From: an uncultured Novosphingobium sp.
GTDB lineage: Bacteria > Pseudomonadota > Alphaproteobacteria > Sphingomonadales > Sphingomonadaceae
Length of the DNA: 57,574 nt
NCBI GenBank assembly: GCA_937864195.1
Contig: CALMJG010000174.1
Coordinates: 1 to 57,574, forward strand
Reading direction: 5' to 3'
Shown in pieces: positions 24,329 through 32,925 of this stretch; positions within the stretch are counted from its first letter, which is position 1, and the number at the start of each line of letters is the position of its first letter. The translations under genes and the position numbers were made by a program. The notes under the pieces were generated by a model, which was given only the letters and a program-made list of their open reading frames with translations, was not told where the DNA came from and made no database searches.

Positions 24329-25330
24329 TCAGGCGCTTTCGCGGGCGATCAGGCGGAAACCGACGTCGATGGAACGCTGCGGCAGTTCCTCGCCCGCCGA
24401 GTGGGCGCGGATCGCGGCCAGCACCTCGCGCGCGATGCGTGCGCCGTCGATGTCCACGGTGGTGATCGTCGGGCGCATTTCCCCCGCGACCGAGCTGTTG
24501 CCGAACCCGACCACGGCCAGGTCTTCCGGCACGCGCAGGCCCGCCGCCTGCGCCTCGACGATCAGGCCCTGGGCAAGATAGTCGGACCCGCAGACCACCA
24601 CGTCGGGCAGCTGCTCCATCCGCCGGATTTCGGCAAAGACCCGCCGGCCATGGCCGAAGCGGCTGGGAATATCGACCTGCGCCTCGCTCACCGGCCCGCC
24701 GCCCTGCGCCTGCCATTCCGCCAGGAACGCATCGCGCCGCATCGCCGCGCGCGTGCCATTTGCAGTGACAAGGTGAGGTCGGCGATAGCCGCGCGACAGC
24801 ACGAAACGCGCGACATCGCGCCCGGCGGCGCTGTGCGAAAACCCGATGGCGAGGCCCGGGGGATCTTCCGGCAGTTCCCAGATCTGGATGAACAGCGCCG
24901 GACCGCGCCGCACCAGTTCAGACAGGTGATCATCCAGCGGACCGGTGGAAATGATCGCGTCGACCCGGCGGCTGAGAGCGGCGCGCACCACTTCCTCGGT
25001 CCGCCCAAGACCGGTGCCGGTCAGCCCCAGCATGACGTTGAAACCGGCGGCGGCCAGTTCCTCGGTCATCGATTCGATCGTGGCGTTGAAGATCGAATCG
25101 GTCAGATGCGGGATCAGCACCGCGACCATCTTCGACCGGCTGGAGGCGAGCCCCCCCGCCAGCAGGTTGGGAATGTAGCCTGTCGCCGCGATGGCTGCGT
25201 GAATGCGCTCGCCCGTGGCTGCGGCGACGACCTTGGGATTGTTGATGTACCGGCTGACCGTCGCGGCCGAAACGCCCGCGTGCAGCGCCACGTCGTCCAG
25301 CGTCGGATTCCTGCCGTTGTTCTCGCTCAT
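24329..25330 (-). CDS. LacI-family transcriptional repressor
   Basis: 333-residue repressor. The N-terminal HTH is TLDDVALHAGVSAATVSRYI, with the hinge in IPNLLAGGLASSRSKMVAV. The periplasmic-binding-protein-like effector domain follows, with VVCGSDYLAQGLIVEAQ and VGFGNSSVAGEMRPTITTVD. The start is ATG at 25330; a TTG two codons earlier is unlikely. Domain layout resembles GntR-type LacI proteins, but the surroundings are P450 and flavin monooxygenase genes, so the effector need not be a sugar. It precedes the monooxygenase on the same strand. Operator-like palindromes in four nearby promoter regions suggest it controls a local regulon. Confidence 0.88.
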   Translation of the reverse strand: MSENNGRNPTLDDVALHAGVSAATVSRYINNPKVVAAATGERIHAAIAATGYIPNLLAGGLASSRSKMVAVLIPHLTDSIFNATIESMTEELAAAGFNVMLGLTGTGLGRTEEVVRAALSRRVDAIISTGPLDDHLSELVRRGPALFIQIWELPEDPPGLAIGFSHSAAGRDVARFVLSRGYRRPHLVTANGTRAAMRRDAFLAEWQAQGGGPVSEAQVDIPSRFGHGRRVFAEIRRMEQLPDVVVCGSDYLAQGLIVEAQAAGLRVPEDLAVVGFGNSSVAGEMRPTITTVDIDGARIAREVLAAIRAHSAGEELPQRSIDVGFRLIARESA

Positions 25331-25406
25331 GACCAAGCATTAGGTGCAGTCACCGCCGGGCGGAACCCTCAAATGCTCCTTCAGTGCCGGACGCGTGGCA
25401 CCGCGA

Positions 25407-26588
25407 TCAGAGGAAGCGCAGCGGCACCACCAGCGGGCCGATCTCGGGCCAGCGGCTCATGGTGATGTCGCCGGCCAGTTCGAACCCGTTCGGGCTGGCG
25501 CTGAGCAGTTCCTCCATGGCGACGCGCAGCTGCATCCGCCCCAGGTGCAGCCCCGGGCAATTGTGCGGCCCGCGCCCGAAGGCCAGATGCTCGCCGATGT
25601 TCGGGCGGTTCATGATGAACTGGTCGCCCTGCGGGAAAACGTCCTCGTCGCGGTTGGCCGAGCAATAGAGCAGCGCGATCGCCTCGCCCTCGGGGATCGT
25701 CCGCCCGCCCATCTCGACATCATGCACGGCGGTGCGGGCAAAGCCGCGATAGGGGGTGTAGAGCCTCAGGAACTCCTCGATCGCACCGGGCAGCAGCGCG
25801 GGATCAGCGCGCAGCTGCGCCTGCAGGTCCGGGTGGCGGGCAAGGTGGACGCAGATCGAGCCGATCATCACCATCGGCGCGACCAGGCCAACCAGCAGCA
25901 CTTGCCGCACCGTGCCGACCAGCAGCTCGTCGGGCAGTGGCTCGCCCTCGTGCCGGGCTTCCAGCAGTGCGCTGGTGGGATCGAGCGCCGGGTCCTGCGG
26001 ATGCTCCTTGCGGATCGCGATCAGCGCGCGGGCCATGTCGTAGAGCCGCAGGCTGGTTTCCTTCATCCGCTCGGGATGGTTCATGTGGACGGCCAGGATG
26101 AAGGCGCGGCCCGCCTCGTGCAGAGTATCGAGCCATTCCTCCGGCATCCGCATCCAGTCGCCGAAAACGTGGACCGGGAAGTGGCTGGAGAACTCGACGC
26201 AGATGTCGCCGCCGCCCTTGGCCGCCATCGGCGCCAGCAGTGCCCGCGCCAGTTCGCGGGTGCGCGGCGCGAAGCTTTCCGATCGCGCCGGCGAAAGCAG
26301 CGGGTTGAGCGCCTTGCGGTAGGGGGTGTGCTCCGGCGGATCGAGGTGGAGCGGCGGGCGCCGCCCGGTGAAGGCCACCTTGGGCACGACGTTCTGCTTC
26401 GAAGTGATGAAAGTCGCGGATTCGCTCGCCGCGCGCTTCACGTCCTCGTAGCGGGTCAGCGCCCAGAAGCCGCCCAGCCCGTCGGTATGGGCCACCGGGC
26501 ATTCGCGGCGCAGCCGGGCATATTCGCGGTGCGCGCTTTCGAAGTCTTCCGGCAGTTCGGGGTCGAAATCCTGGGGCACTTGCGTCAT
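25407..26588 (-). CDS. Cytochrome P450 with Ala-Pro in helix I
   Basis: 393-residue P450 starting MTQVPQDFDPELPEDF (ATG at 26588). The haem loop FGRGPHNCPG carries Cys344 and the K-helix has EEFLRLY. The I-helix reads VGLVAPMVM: where P450cam has GGLDT, this protein has Ala237-Pro238, so both the acid and the alcohol of oxygen activation are missing. CYP152 peroxygenases also carry proline there (Arg-Pro). A peroxide-driven, isomerising or otherwise non-standard reaction is possible. The gene diverges from an MFS transporter, with a LacI-type site between them. Redox partners are not in the window. Confidence 0.87.
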   Translation of the reverse strand: MTQVPQDFDPELPEDFESAHREYARLRRECPVAHTDGLGGFWALTRYEDVKRAASESATFITSKQNVVPKVAFTGRRPPLHLDPPEHTPYRKALNPLLSPARSESFAPRTRELARALLAPMAAKGGGDICVEFSSHFPVHVFGDWMRMPEEWLDTLHEAGRAFILAVHMNHPERMKETSLRLYDMARALIAIRKEHPQDPALDPTSALLEARHEGEPLPDELLVGTVRQVLLVGLVAPMVMIGSICVHLARHPDLQAQLRADPALLPGAIEEFLRLYTPYRGFARTAVHDVEMGGRTIPEGEAIALLYCSANRDEDVFPQGDQFIMNRPNIGEHLAFGRGPHNCPGLHLGRMQLRVAMEELLSASPNGFELAGDITMSRWPEIGPLVVPLRFL

Positions 26589-26620
26589 GGACGGGTTCTT
26601 AGGGGATCGACCGGCGCCTG

Positions 26621-26634
26621 TGCAAGCGCTATCA
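26621..26634. promoter_or_regulatory. LacI-type operator candidate, P450/MFS divergent region
   Basis: TGCAAGCGCTATCA matches TGnAAnCGnTTnCA with one mismatch. It lies in the 71-bp gap between the P450 (starts at 26588, minus) and the MFS gene (starts at 26660, plus), where a repressor could act on both. It is nearly the same in its left half as the site at 24286. Confidence 0.45.
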
Positions 26635-26659
26635 TCGAGCGAAACGGGGAGACGAGCGA

Positions 26660-27979
26660 GTGACCGGACCAGCGCCTGAGGCAAGCGAGATCGAGGCGCG
26701 GATTGGCTCAAAGGTGATCCTTCGGCTGGTGGTTCCCTGCGCGCTCTACATCCTGGTCGGCGCGATCGACCGCACCAATGTCGGCTTCGCGGCGCTGGAA
26801 ATGAACCGCGCGCTTGGCCTCTCCAGCACCCAGTACGGGTTCGGCGCGGGGGTGCTGTTCATCGGCTACATGCTGGCGAAATATCCCAGTGTGCTGCTCT
26901 ACGAGGCGGTCGGCATGCGCCGCTGGCTGGCAGCGATCACGCTGGCCTGGGGCATTGCCTCGGCGTCGATGGCGCTGGTGGGCAACGAATGGCAGCTCTA
27001 TGCCCTGCGGGTCCTGATCGGCCTCGCGGAAGGGGGCCTGTCCTCGGGCCTGATGCTTTACCTCAGCCACTGGGCGCCGGAGCGTTACCGCGCCTCGATC
27101 CTCGCCGTGCCGATCGTCTCGATCTCGGTCGCGCAGGTGATCGGCGCGCCGGTTTCGGGGCTGCTGCTTGACTGGCAGAATCCGCTGGGGGTCGAGCCGT
27201 GGCGGCTGATGTTCGTGATCGAGGCATTGCCTGCCTTCGCGCTCGCGCTGTTCGCCGCGCTCTATTTCCCTGACAGTCCGGCCCGGGCGCCCTGGCTGAA
27301 CGGGGAAGAGCGCCGCTGGCTGGGTGCGAACGTGAAAGGCGCGCGGAAGGAACCGGCCGGAAACGGAAACGGCGCCGGGGACGGCGCGCGCTGGGCGGCG
27401 CTGACCAGTCCGCTCGGCTGGGTCTGCGCCGGAATCTGGTACTGCATCCTGGCCAGCAATTACGGGATCATGTTCTGGCTGCCGCAGGTGGTGAAGGGCA
27501 TGGCGGGCCTGACCTCGACCGAGACCGGGGTGATCGTCGCCCTGCCCTGGGCGGCAAGCGGGATCGGCCTGCTGCTCAATGCCCGCCACTCCGACCGCAC
27601 CGGGGAACGGTATCTCCACGTCGCCCTGCCCGCGCTGGCCGGTGGAGTGCTGCTGCTGACCGCCTACCTCCTCGGGCCGGGCCTGCCGGGGCTCGCCGCG
27701 CTGGTGATCGGCGGAGCCTGCACGGGCTGCACGGTCGCCGCCTTCTGGGCGATCCCGACGCGGCTGCTGAAACCCGGCTCGCTGGCCATGGGGATCGTGA
27801 TGATCAACATGATCGGCAGCCTCGCGGGCGCGACAGTGCCGCCGCTGATGGGCCTGCTCAAGCAGCAGAGCGGATCCTTCCTGCCCCCCACCCTGCTGCT
27901 GTTCGCCGTGGCGGCAACCTGTGCCGCGCTGTGCCTGGTGGCGCGGCGGCTTGATCCGCACGAGGCCGCCGCACGGTGA
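26660..27979 (+). CDS. MFS transporter, anion:cation symporter (ACS) type
   Basis: 439-residue protein with 12 predicted transmembrane segments, starting with GTG (GGGGAGA just upstream). Family features are VGAIDRTNVGFAALEMNRAL in the first helix pair, the loop after helix 2, and APERYRASILA in the helix 4-5 region. A central hydrophilic loop (around ARKEPAGNGNGAG) separates the halves. ACS members import organic anions such as aromatic acids and tartrate. It diverges from the P450 and is translationally coupled to a second MFS gene (GTGA). Uptake of a P450-pathway substrate is inferred. Confidence 0.82.
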   Translation: MTGPAPEASEIEARIGSKVILRLVVPCALYILVGAIDRTNVGFAALEMNRALGLSSTQYGFGAGVLFIGYMLAKYPSVLLYEAVGMRRWLAAITLAWGIASASMALVGNEWQLYALRVLIGLAEGGLSSGLMLYLSHWAPERYRASILAVPIVSISVAQVIGAPVSGLLLDWQNPLGVEPWRLMFVIEALPAFALALFAALYFPDSPARAPWLNGEERRWLGANVKGARKEPAGNGNGAGDGARWAALTSPLGWVCAGIWYCILASNYGIMFWLPQVVKGMAGLTSTETGVIVALPWAASGIGLLLNARHSDRTGERYLHVALPALAGGVLLLTAYLLGPGLPGLAALVIGGACTGCTVAAFWAIPTRLLKPGSLAMGIVMINMIGSLAGATVPPLMGLLKQQSGSFLPPTLLLFAVAATCAALCLVARRLDPHEAAAR

Positions 27980-29145
27980 CAGTGACGCCTGCGAAAGCGC
28001 GCTCCGGCAATGCGGTGATCCTCGCTCTGGCGGCGATTGCGGCGCTGGGCTCGATGGCGATCCATATGCTGGTTCCCGCCCTGCCCCAGCTGGCGCGCGA
28101 CCTGCAGGTGGAGCCGGGCGCGGCGCAATTGGCGATCAGCGTCTACCTTGCGGGGCTGGGCCTTGGCCAGTTGCTGGCGGGACCGGCGGTGGACCGGATC
28201 GGCCGGCGTCCGGTGCTGCTGGCGGGCATTACCGCCTATGTGCTGGGCGCGATCGGATCGGCACTGGCGCCATCGCTGCCCTGGCTGCTGGCGGCGCGAC
28301 TGGTCCAGGCACTGGGCGGCGCGGCGGGCGTGGTGACCGCGCGCGTCATGGTCGGCGATCTGTTCGGCCGCGAGGAGCAGGCGCGGCGGCAGGCGACCCT
28401 GATGATGGTCGTGCTGATCTCTCCCTCAGCCGCGCCGGTGATCGGGGGACTGCTGGCCGATCTGGGCAGTTGGCGGCTGATCCCCGCAGTGCTGGGCCTC
28501 AGCGCTCTCGCCGCGCTGGCGATTGCCCTGCCAATGCTGCCGCCCGCGCGCGCCGGTGCTGTCGCCCCGGCCCGAGCGTTCCTACCCGATCTGGCGCGCC
28601 TGCTGCGCAACCGCCAGTTCCTGGCCGTGACGATGACTCTCGCGGGCGGGAGCAGCGCGCTCTACCTGTTCCTCTCCAGCGCCGCTTTCCTGCTGCACGA
28701 TTTCGGCCTGAGCGAGAGCGAGGCGGGACCGTTCTTCCTTGTCGTCGCGGCCACCAGCATTGCCGGAACCCGGCTGGTGGCACCGCTGGGGCGCCGCACC
28801 GATGCCGTGCTGGCGGGGGTGGGCCTGATCCTGGCGGGCGCGGTGATCGAACTGGCCCTGGCGCTGGGGGGCGTGACCGGCCCCATCGCGCTGGTCGCGC
28901 CGATGATGCTGGTGGGGCTGGGCGCGGGGATCGTGGGCCCTTCCGCCATCTCGATCCTGCTCTACGTCGAGGAAGGGCTGGCCGGCACCGCCACCAGCAT
29001 CGCCGGGGCCGCGCAGATGCTGGTCAGCGGCGCCGCAACGGTGGCCTTCGCGCAGTTCGCACCGGTCAGTCCGTTGCGCCTCGCGCTCGCGCTCATTATC
29101 GCCGCCTCCGCCGCGCTTGCGGGCGCGACCGCGCGGCGCGGCTGA
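27976..29145 (+). CDS. MFS transporter, Bcr/CflA-like
   Basis: 389-residue transporter with about 12 transmembrane helices. The start is GTG at 27976, overlapping the upstream stop (GTGA). The N-terminal half has YLAGLGLGQLLAGPAVDRIGRRPVL, the MFS motif A, and VQALGGAAGVVTARVMVGDLF, typical of Bcr/CflA drug:proton antiporters. Following an ACS importer and preceding a TonB receptor, it may export a toxic intermediate or act as a second uptake route. No periplasmic partner is present. Confidence 0.82.
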   Translation: MTVTPAKARSGNAVILALAAIAALGSMAIHMLVPALPQLARDLQVEPGAAQLAISVYLAGLGLGQLLAGPAVDRIGRRPVLLAGITAYVLGAIGSALAPSLPWLLAARLVQALGGAAGVVTARVMVGDLFGREEQARRQATLMMVVLISPSAAPVIGGLLADLGSWRLIPAVLGLSALAALAIALPMLPPARAGAVAPARAFLPDLARLLRNRQFLAVTMTLAGGSSALYLFLSSAAFLLHDFGLSESEAGPFFLVVAATSIAGTRLVAPLGRRTDAVLAGVGLILAGAVIELALALGGVTGPIALVAPMMLVGLGAGIVGPSAISILLYVEEGLAGTATSIAGAAQMLVSGAATVAFAQFAPVSPLRLALALIIAASAALAGATARRG

Positions 29146-29154
29146 TTTTGCCTT

Positions 29155-29168
29155 TGCAAGGGCTTTCA
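29155..29168. promoter_or_regulatory. LacI-type operator candidate upstream of TonB receptor
   Basis: TGCAAGGGCTTTCA matches TGnAAnCGnTTnCA with one mismatch, at the central C. It lies 49 bp before the TonB receptor start in the 71-bp gap behind the MFS gene, consistent with separate regulation of the receptor. Confidence 0.4.
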
Positions 29169-29191
29169 GTTGCGGCTAATGGTGGAACAAT

Positions 29192-29205
29192 TCAACTATC
29201 CTTGA
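29192..29205. promoter_or_regulatory. TCAACTATnCTTGA element upstream of TonB receptor
   Basis: TCAACTATCCTTGA, with TCAA/TTGA inverted ends, lies 12 bp before the TonB receptor start and overlaps the leader just upstream of the GGGAGG ribosome site. The same element, differing only at the variable base, precedes the other TonB receptor (42309-42322). Confidence 0.4.
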
Positions 29206-29216
29206 GGGAGGATTAC

Positions 29217-31412
29217 ATGACCAGCCTGACCCGCGGCGCGCTTGCGCTGCTGCTTTCCAGCACCGCAATTGCCCTGCCAACGCTCGCTCAGGCCCAGGAA
29301 GCCGCGCAGGACGGGCTCGATGAAATCCTCGTCACCGCCGAACGCCGCGAACAGAGCCTGCAGGATGTGCCGATCTCGGCCACGGTGCTGTCTGGCGCGG
29401 ACCTTGAAAAGCGCGGCGTCACCAACCTCAACGACATCCAGCAGGTCGCCCCGTCGATCGCGATCAACACCTTCAACCGCTCGACCTTCATCAACATCCG
29501 CGGCGTCGGCATCGCCCAGTCCGCGCCGACCTCCAACCCGGGCGTCGCCTATTACATCGACGGCCAGCTGATCCCGCACGAACAGTTCATCGGCCACAGC
29601 TTCTACGACATCGCCAGCATGGAAGTGCTGCGCGGACCGCAGGGCACGCTGACGGGTCAGAACTCCACCGGCGGCGCGATCTATGTCCGCACCCCTGCGC
29701 CGGAAATGGACGCGACCTTTGCGATCGGCGACTTCACTGTCGGCAATTATGACCGCCTGCGCGGCGTGGTCGCCGCCAACATCGGCGGCCCGGACGCGGC
29801 GGTGCGCATCGCCTATGTCCACGAACAGCGCGACAGCTACACGAAGAACATCTCCGCCAGGGCGCAGAGCCAGCCCGGCAACCTCAACATGGATGCGGTG
29901 CGCGCCAGCTTCCGTTTCATCGGCGCCGACGGCAAGCTGACGGTCGACCTGCGCGGCGAATACTTCAACGTCCAGACCGACAACAACGCGGTCAAGCGGC
30001 GCGGCGACACGGTCAGCACCGATCCGTTCGAAATCCAGGAAGACGCCCGCTCCTACCAGAACCAGGTCGGCTATCGCATCGGCGCCGAGGCGAAGTACGA
30101 GCTGTCGGACGCGGTCGCGGTGCGCGGCATGGTTTCGTGGCAGGATGGCTACACCCACGACCAGACCGACGGCGACCGCACCGACACGGCGCTGGCCGTG
30201 CCCGCCAACCTGTCCACCGGCAGCGCCAACACCGCGACCTATCCGGGCCGCGTCAGCAACGGCACTACCGATTTCCGCACCACCCTGGCGGAAATCAACC
30301 TGCTGTCGAACGGCAAGGGCCCGCTGCAGTGGGTCATCGGCGGCTTCCTGATGGACGAGGACGTCCCCGTCACCCTGCTGCGCGACAACCGCAACACGCT
30401 CGATTTCGTGCAGTCGAACAGCAACATCATCACCACTGCCAAGAACACCTCGCACTCGCTGTTCGGGCAGGTGAACTGGTTCGCGACTGAACAACTCGAA
30501 CTGATCGCCGGCGGCCGCTACAGCTGGGACAAGCAGGTCTACACCCGGCTCGACGTGCCGCGCGGACCGGGGCAGACCTTCGTCCTGCCCTATGTCAGCC
30601 AGATCGCGACCAGCCAGCTGACCGGCAAGCTGGGCGTCAACTATCACGCGGGCGAGAACACGCTGCTCTATGTCAGCGCGTCGAAGGGCTACAAGGCGGG
30701 CGGCGTCAACCTGACGCCGGACACCCCGAACTTCCTGCCGGAACGCAACTTCGTCTATGAAGCCGGGTTCAAGACCGAGCTGCTTGACCGCCACCTGCGC
30801 GTCAACGGGTCGGTGTTCTATTCGGACTACAAGGACATCCAGCTGTCCAGCCTGGTCAGCGGCCTGCCCGTCACCCAGAACGCGCTGGCCGGCAAGGCCA
30901 AGGGCGCGGAACTGGAGATCACCGGCAAGTTCGGCGGCCTCGCCTTCAACGCGGGTCTTGGCTATCTGGATGCCAAGTTCGCCAATTCGGCCTGCATTTC
31001 CGACACCAATTCGCCCGGCACCGACACCGGCTGCGCCACCAACCTGCGCTTCGTGCCGAAGGACCGCGTGCTGCCGTTCTCACCCGAATGGACGATCAAC
31101 GCAGGCGTGCAGTACACCATCCCAGCAGGCAGCTTCGAGGTTACCCCGCGCCTGCAGTGGTCGCATCTGGCCGAGCAGTACGCCACGCCGTTCCCCAGCG
31201 TGAACACGCTGGTTCCGGCGCGCGACCTGTTCGACGCGCGACTGACGTTCGACTTCGGCAAGGCCTACCAGGTCGAAGCCTACGTCAACAACCTGACCAA
31301 CAAGACCTACATCGCGACGCAAATCCAGAACAGCTCCAGCGCGAACGGCGGCATCATCTATGGCGCCCCGCGCACGTTCGGCCTGCGCCTGAAGGTCCAG
31401 GTTGGCAAGTAA
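29217..31412 (+). CDS. TonB-dependent outer-membrane receptor
   Basis: 731-residue TonB-dependent receptor. The start is ATG at 29217 behind GGGAGG; the open frame continues upstream through the MFS gene but is not coding there. A Sec signal (LALLLSSTAIALPTLAQA) is followed by the TonB box region DEILVTAERRE. The plug domain has SIAINTFNRSTFINIRGVG and MEVLRGPQGTLTGQNSTGG, and a 22-strand barrel ends in LRLKVQVGK. It belongs to the sphingomonad receptors that take up large or hydrophobic organics rather than siderophores; that is an inference. It is followed directly by a di-haem cytochrome and an OmpA-like protein. Confidence 0.92.
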   Translation: MTSLTRGALALLLSSTAIALPTLAQAQEAAQDGLDEILVTAERREQSLQDVPISATVLSGADLEKRGVTNLNDIQQVAPSIAINTFNRSTFINIRGVGIAQSAPTSNPGVAYYIDGQLIPHEQFIGHSFYDIASMEVLRGPQGTLTGQNSTGGAIYVRTPAPEMDATFAIGDFTVGNYDRLRGVVAANIGGPDAAVRIAYVHEQRDSYTKNISARAQSQPGNLNMDAVRASFRFIGADGKLTVDLRGEYFNVQTDNNAVKRRGDTVSTDPFEIQEDARSYQNQVGYRIGAEAKYELSDAVAVRGMVSWQDGYTHDQTDGDRTDTALAVPANLSTGSANTATYPGRVSNGTTDFRTTLAEINLLSNGKGPLQWVIGGFLMDEDVPVTLLRDNRNTLDFVQSNSNIITTAKNTSHSLFGQVNWFATEQLELIAGGRYSWDKQVYTRLDVPRGPGQTFVLPYVSQIATSQLTGKLGVNYHAGENTLLYVSASKGYKAGGVNLTPDTPNFLPERNFVYEAGFKTELLDRHLRVNGSVFYSDYKDIQLSSLVSGLPVTQNALAGKAKGAELEITGKFGGLAFNAGLGYLDAKFANSACISDTNSPGTDTGCATNLRFVPKDRVLPFSPEWTINAGVQYTIPAGSFEVTPRLQWSHLAEQYATPFPSVNTLVPARDLFDARLTFDFGKAYQVEAYVNNLTNKTYIATQIQNSSSANGGIIYGAPRTFGLRLKVQVGK

Positions 31413-31416
31413 AGCG

Positions 31417-32925
31417 ATGGCGGCGGCGGACAGGTTCAGGCGTTCGCTGCCCCTTGCCGGGGCGGCCCTGGCTCTCATTCTGGCGGTCGGTGCGCGTGGG
31501 AACGCGCCCGACCGTTGGTGGTCGCCTGGCGAAGGCCGTGTGCTGCCCGCCTCGCTCGACTATGCCAACGATCACGGCGTGCTGCGCACGCTGGTGGTCG
31601 GCGGCCCGCTGAAGACCAGGGGGCATCCCTTTTTCGAGCCGCTCGGCGCCAATGGCCGCGCCTGCGTGACCTGCCACCAGCCCGCCGACGCGATGAGCCT
31701 GTCGGCCCGCACCGCGCAGGAGCGCTGGGACGCGACCGGCGGCATGGACCCGCTGTTCGCCGCGATCGACGGCTCCAACTGCCCGATCCTGCCGCAGGGG
31801 GACAAGGCCTCGCACTCGCTGCTGCTGGAGCGCGGCCTGTTCCGCATCCAGCGCCCCTGGCCGGTGCGTACCTTCAACGGCCAGCCCGTCGCGCCCGACT
31901 TCACGATCGAGGTCGTGCGCGATCCCAACGGTTGCAACAGCGCGCCGGGATACGGGCCGAATGCGGGGAACGTGTCGGTCTATCGCCGGGTCCGCCCGGT
32001 CGCCAACATGAAATACCTGCTGGCGGTGGGCTTCGCGTTCGATCCCAAGCAGGGCTATGCGCTGCCGCTCGATCCTGACGACGGCAAGCCGCAGTCCGGC
32101 AACCTGATGGCCGACAACCGCGCGGGGAACCTGCGCCTGCAGATGGAGGACGCCTCCTCCGTCCACCTCGAATTCGCGCGGGCCCTTACCCCGGCGCAGA
32201 TCAAGCGCATCCAGGACTTCGAGCTCAGCATCTACACCGCCCAGCAGTCCAGCCCGGCAGCGGGCGGCGGGCTCGATACGATGGGCGCGACAGGCGGACC
32301 GGCCAAGCTGCGCGACAGCCAGCCCGGCGCGCTCGGTTCGATCGGTACGCCGGTGTGGAGCGAGTTCGCGGCCTGGGACAAGATCTCGCCTGAGGACGCC
32401 GCCAAGCTCACGCCGCAAAAGCTCGCTTTCCGCCAGTCGGTCGCGCGCGGGGCGCGGGTGTTCCGCGACAAGACTTTCCTGATCACCGACAGCGCCGGGA
32501 TCAACTCGCGAATGGGTTTCGGCAATCCGGTGCGCAATTCCTGCGTGTTCTGCCACAACATGACCCAGATGGGGAACGACGTGGCCCCCGGGCAGGTCGA
32601 CCTTGGCACCACCACCCAGCCCTTCGCCGATCCGTGGGACGACCTGCCGCTGTTCCGCATCACCTGCCTGGGGCAGCCTCATCCCCATTACGGCAAGGTC
32701 ATCCTGACCTACGATCCGGGCTTCGCGCTGACTTCGGGCAAATGCGCGGACGTGGGCAAGATCACCTTGCAATCGATGCGCGGGCTGGCGGCGCGCGCGC
32801 CCTACTTCTCCAACGGTCTCGCCAGGGATCTGCGCGGCGTGGTCGACTATTACGAGCGCCGCTACAACATCGGTTACACCGAGCAGGAAAAGCAGGATCT
32901 GGTGAACCTGATGAGCGTGCTGTGA
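31417..32925 (+). CDS. Di-haem cytochrome c, CcpA/MauG-like periplasmic oxidase
   Basis: 502-residue exported protein. The ATG at 31417 begins four bases behind the receptor stop; a TTG at 31402 is less likely. After a signal segment (LPLAGAALALILAVG) there are two haem c sites, CVTCH at 83-87 and CVFCH at 376-380. The C-terminus resembles di-haem peroxidases (LAARAPYFSNGLARDL and VVDYYERRYNIGYT). The haem sites are about 290 residues apart, much more than in CcpA, with an inserted domain between. Substrate oxidation in the periplasm, as by MauG or RoxA, is possible. It is coupled to an OmpA-like gene (GTGA). Confidence 0.8.
   Translation: MAAADRFRRSLPLAGAALALILAVGARGNAPDRWWSPGEGRVLPASLDYANDHGVLRTLVVGGPLKTRGHPFFEPLGANGRACVTCHQPADAMSLSARTAQERWDATGGMDPLFAAIDGSNCPILPQGDKASHSLLLERGLFRIQRPWPVRTFNGQPVAPDFTIEVVRDPNGCNSAPGYGPNAGNVSVYRRVRPVANMKYLLAVGFAFDPKQGYALPLDPDDGKPQSGNLMADNRAGNLRLQMEDASSVHLEFARALTPAQIKRIQDFELSIYTAQQSSPAAGGGLDTMGATGGPAKLRDSQPGALGSIGTPVWSEFAAWDKISPEDAAKLTPQKLAFRQSVARGARVFRDKTFLITDSAGINSRMGFGNPVRNSCVFCHNMTQMGNDVAPGQVDLGTTTQPFADPWDDLPLFRITCLGQPHPHYGKVILTYDPGFALTSGKCADVGKITLQSMRGLAARAPYFSNGLARDLRGVVDYYERRYNIGYTEQEKQDLVNLMSVL

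Noticed and set aside
27921..29216. Upstream extension of TonB receptor 1 to over 1100 residues
   Set aside because: The extension lies inside the two MFS genes in another frame. The receptor has its own GGGAGG, ATG and signal peptide at 29217.
29196..30794. 532-codon open frame antisense to TonB receptor 1
   Set aside because: Antisense shadow of a receptor with clear signal, plug and barrel motifs.
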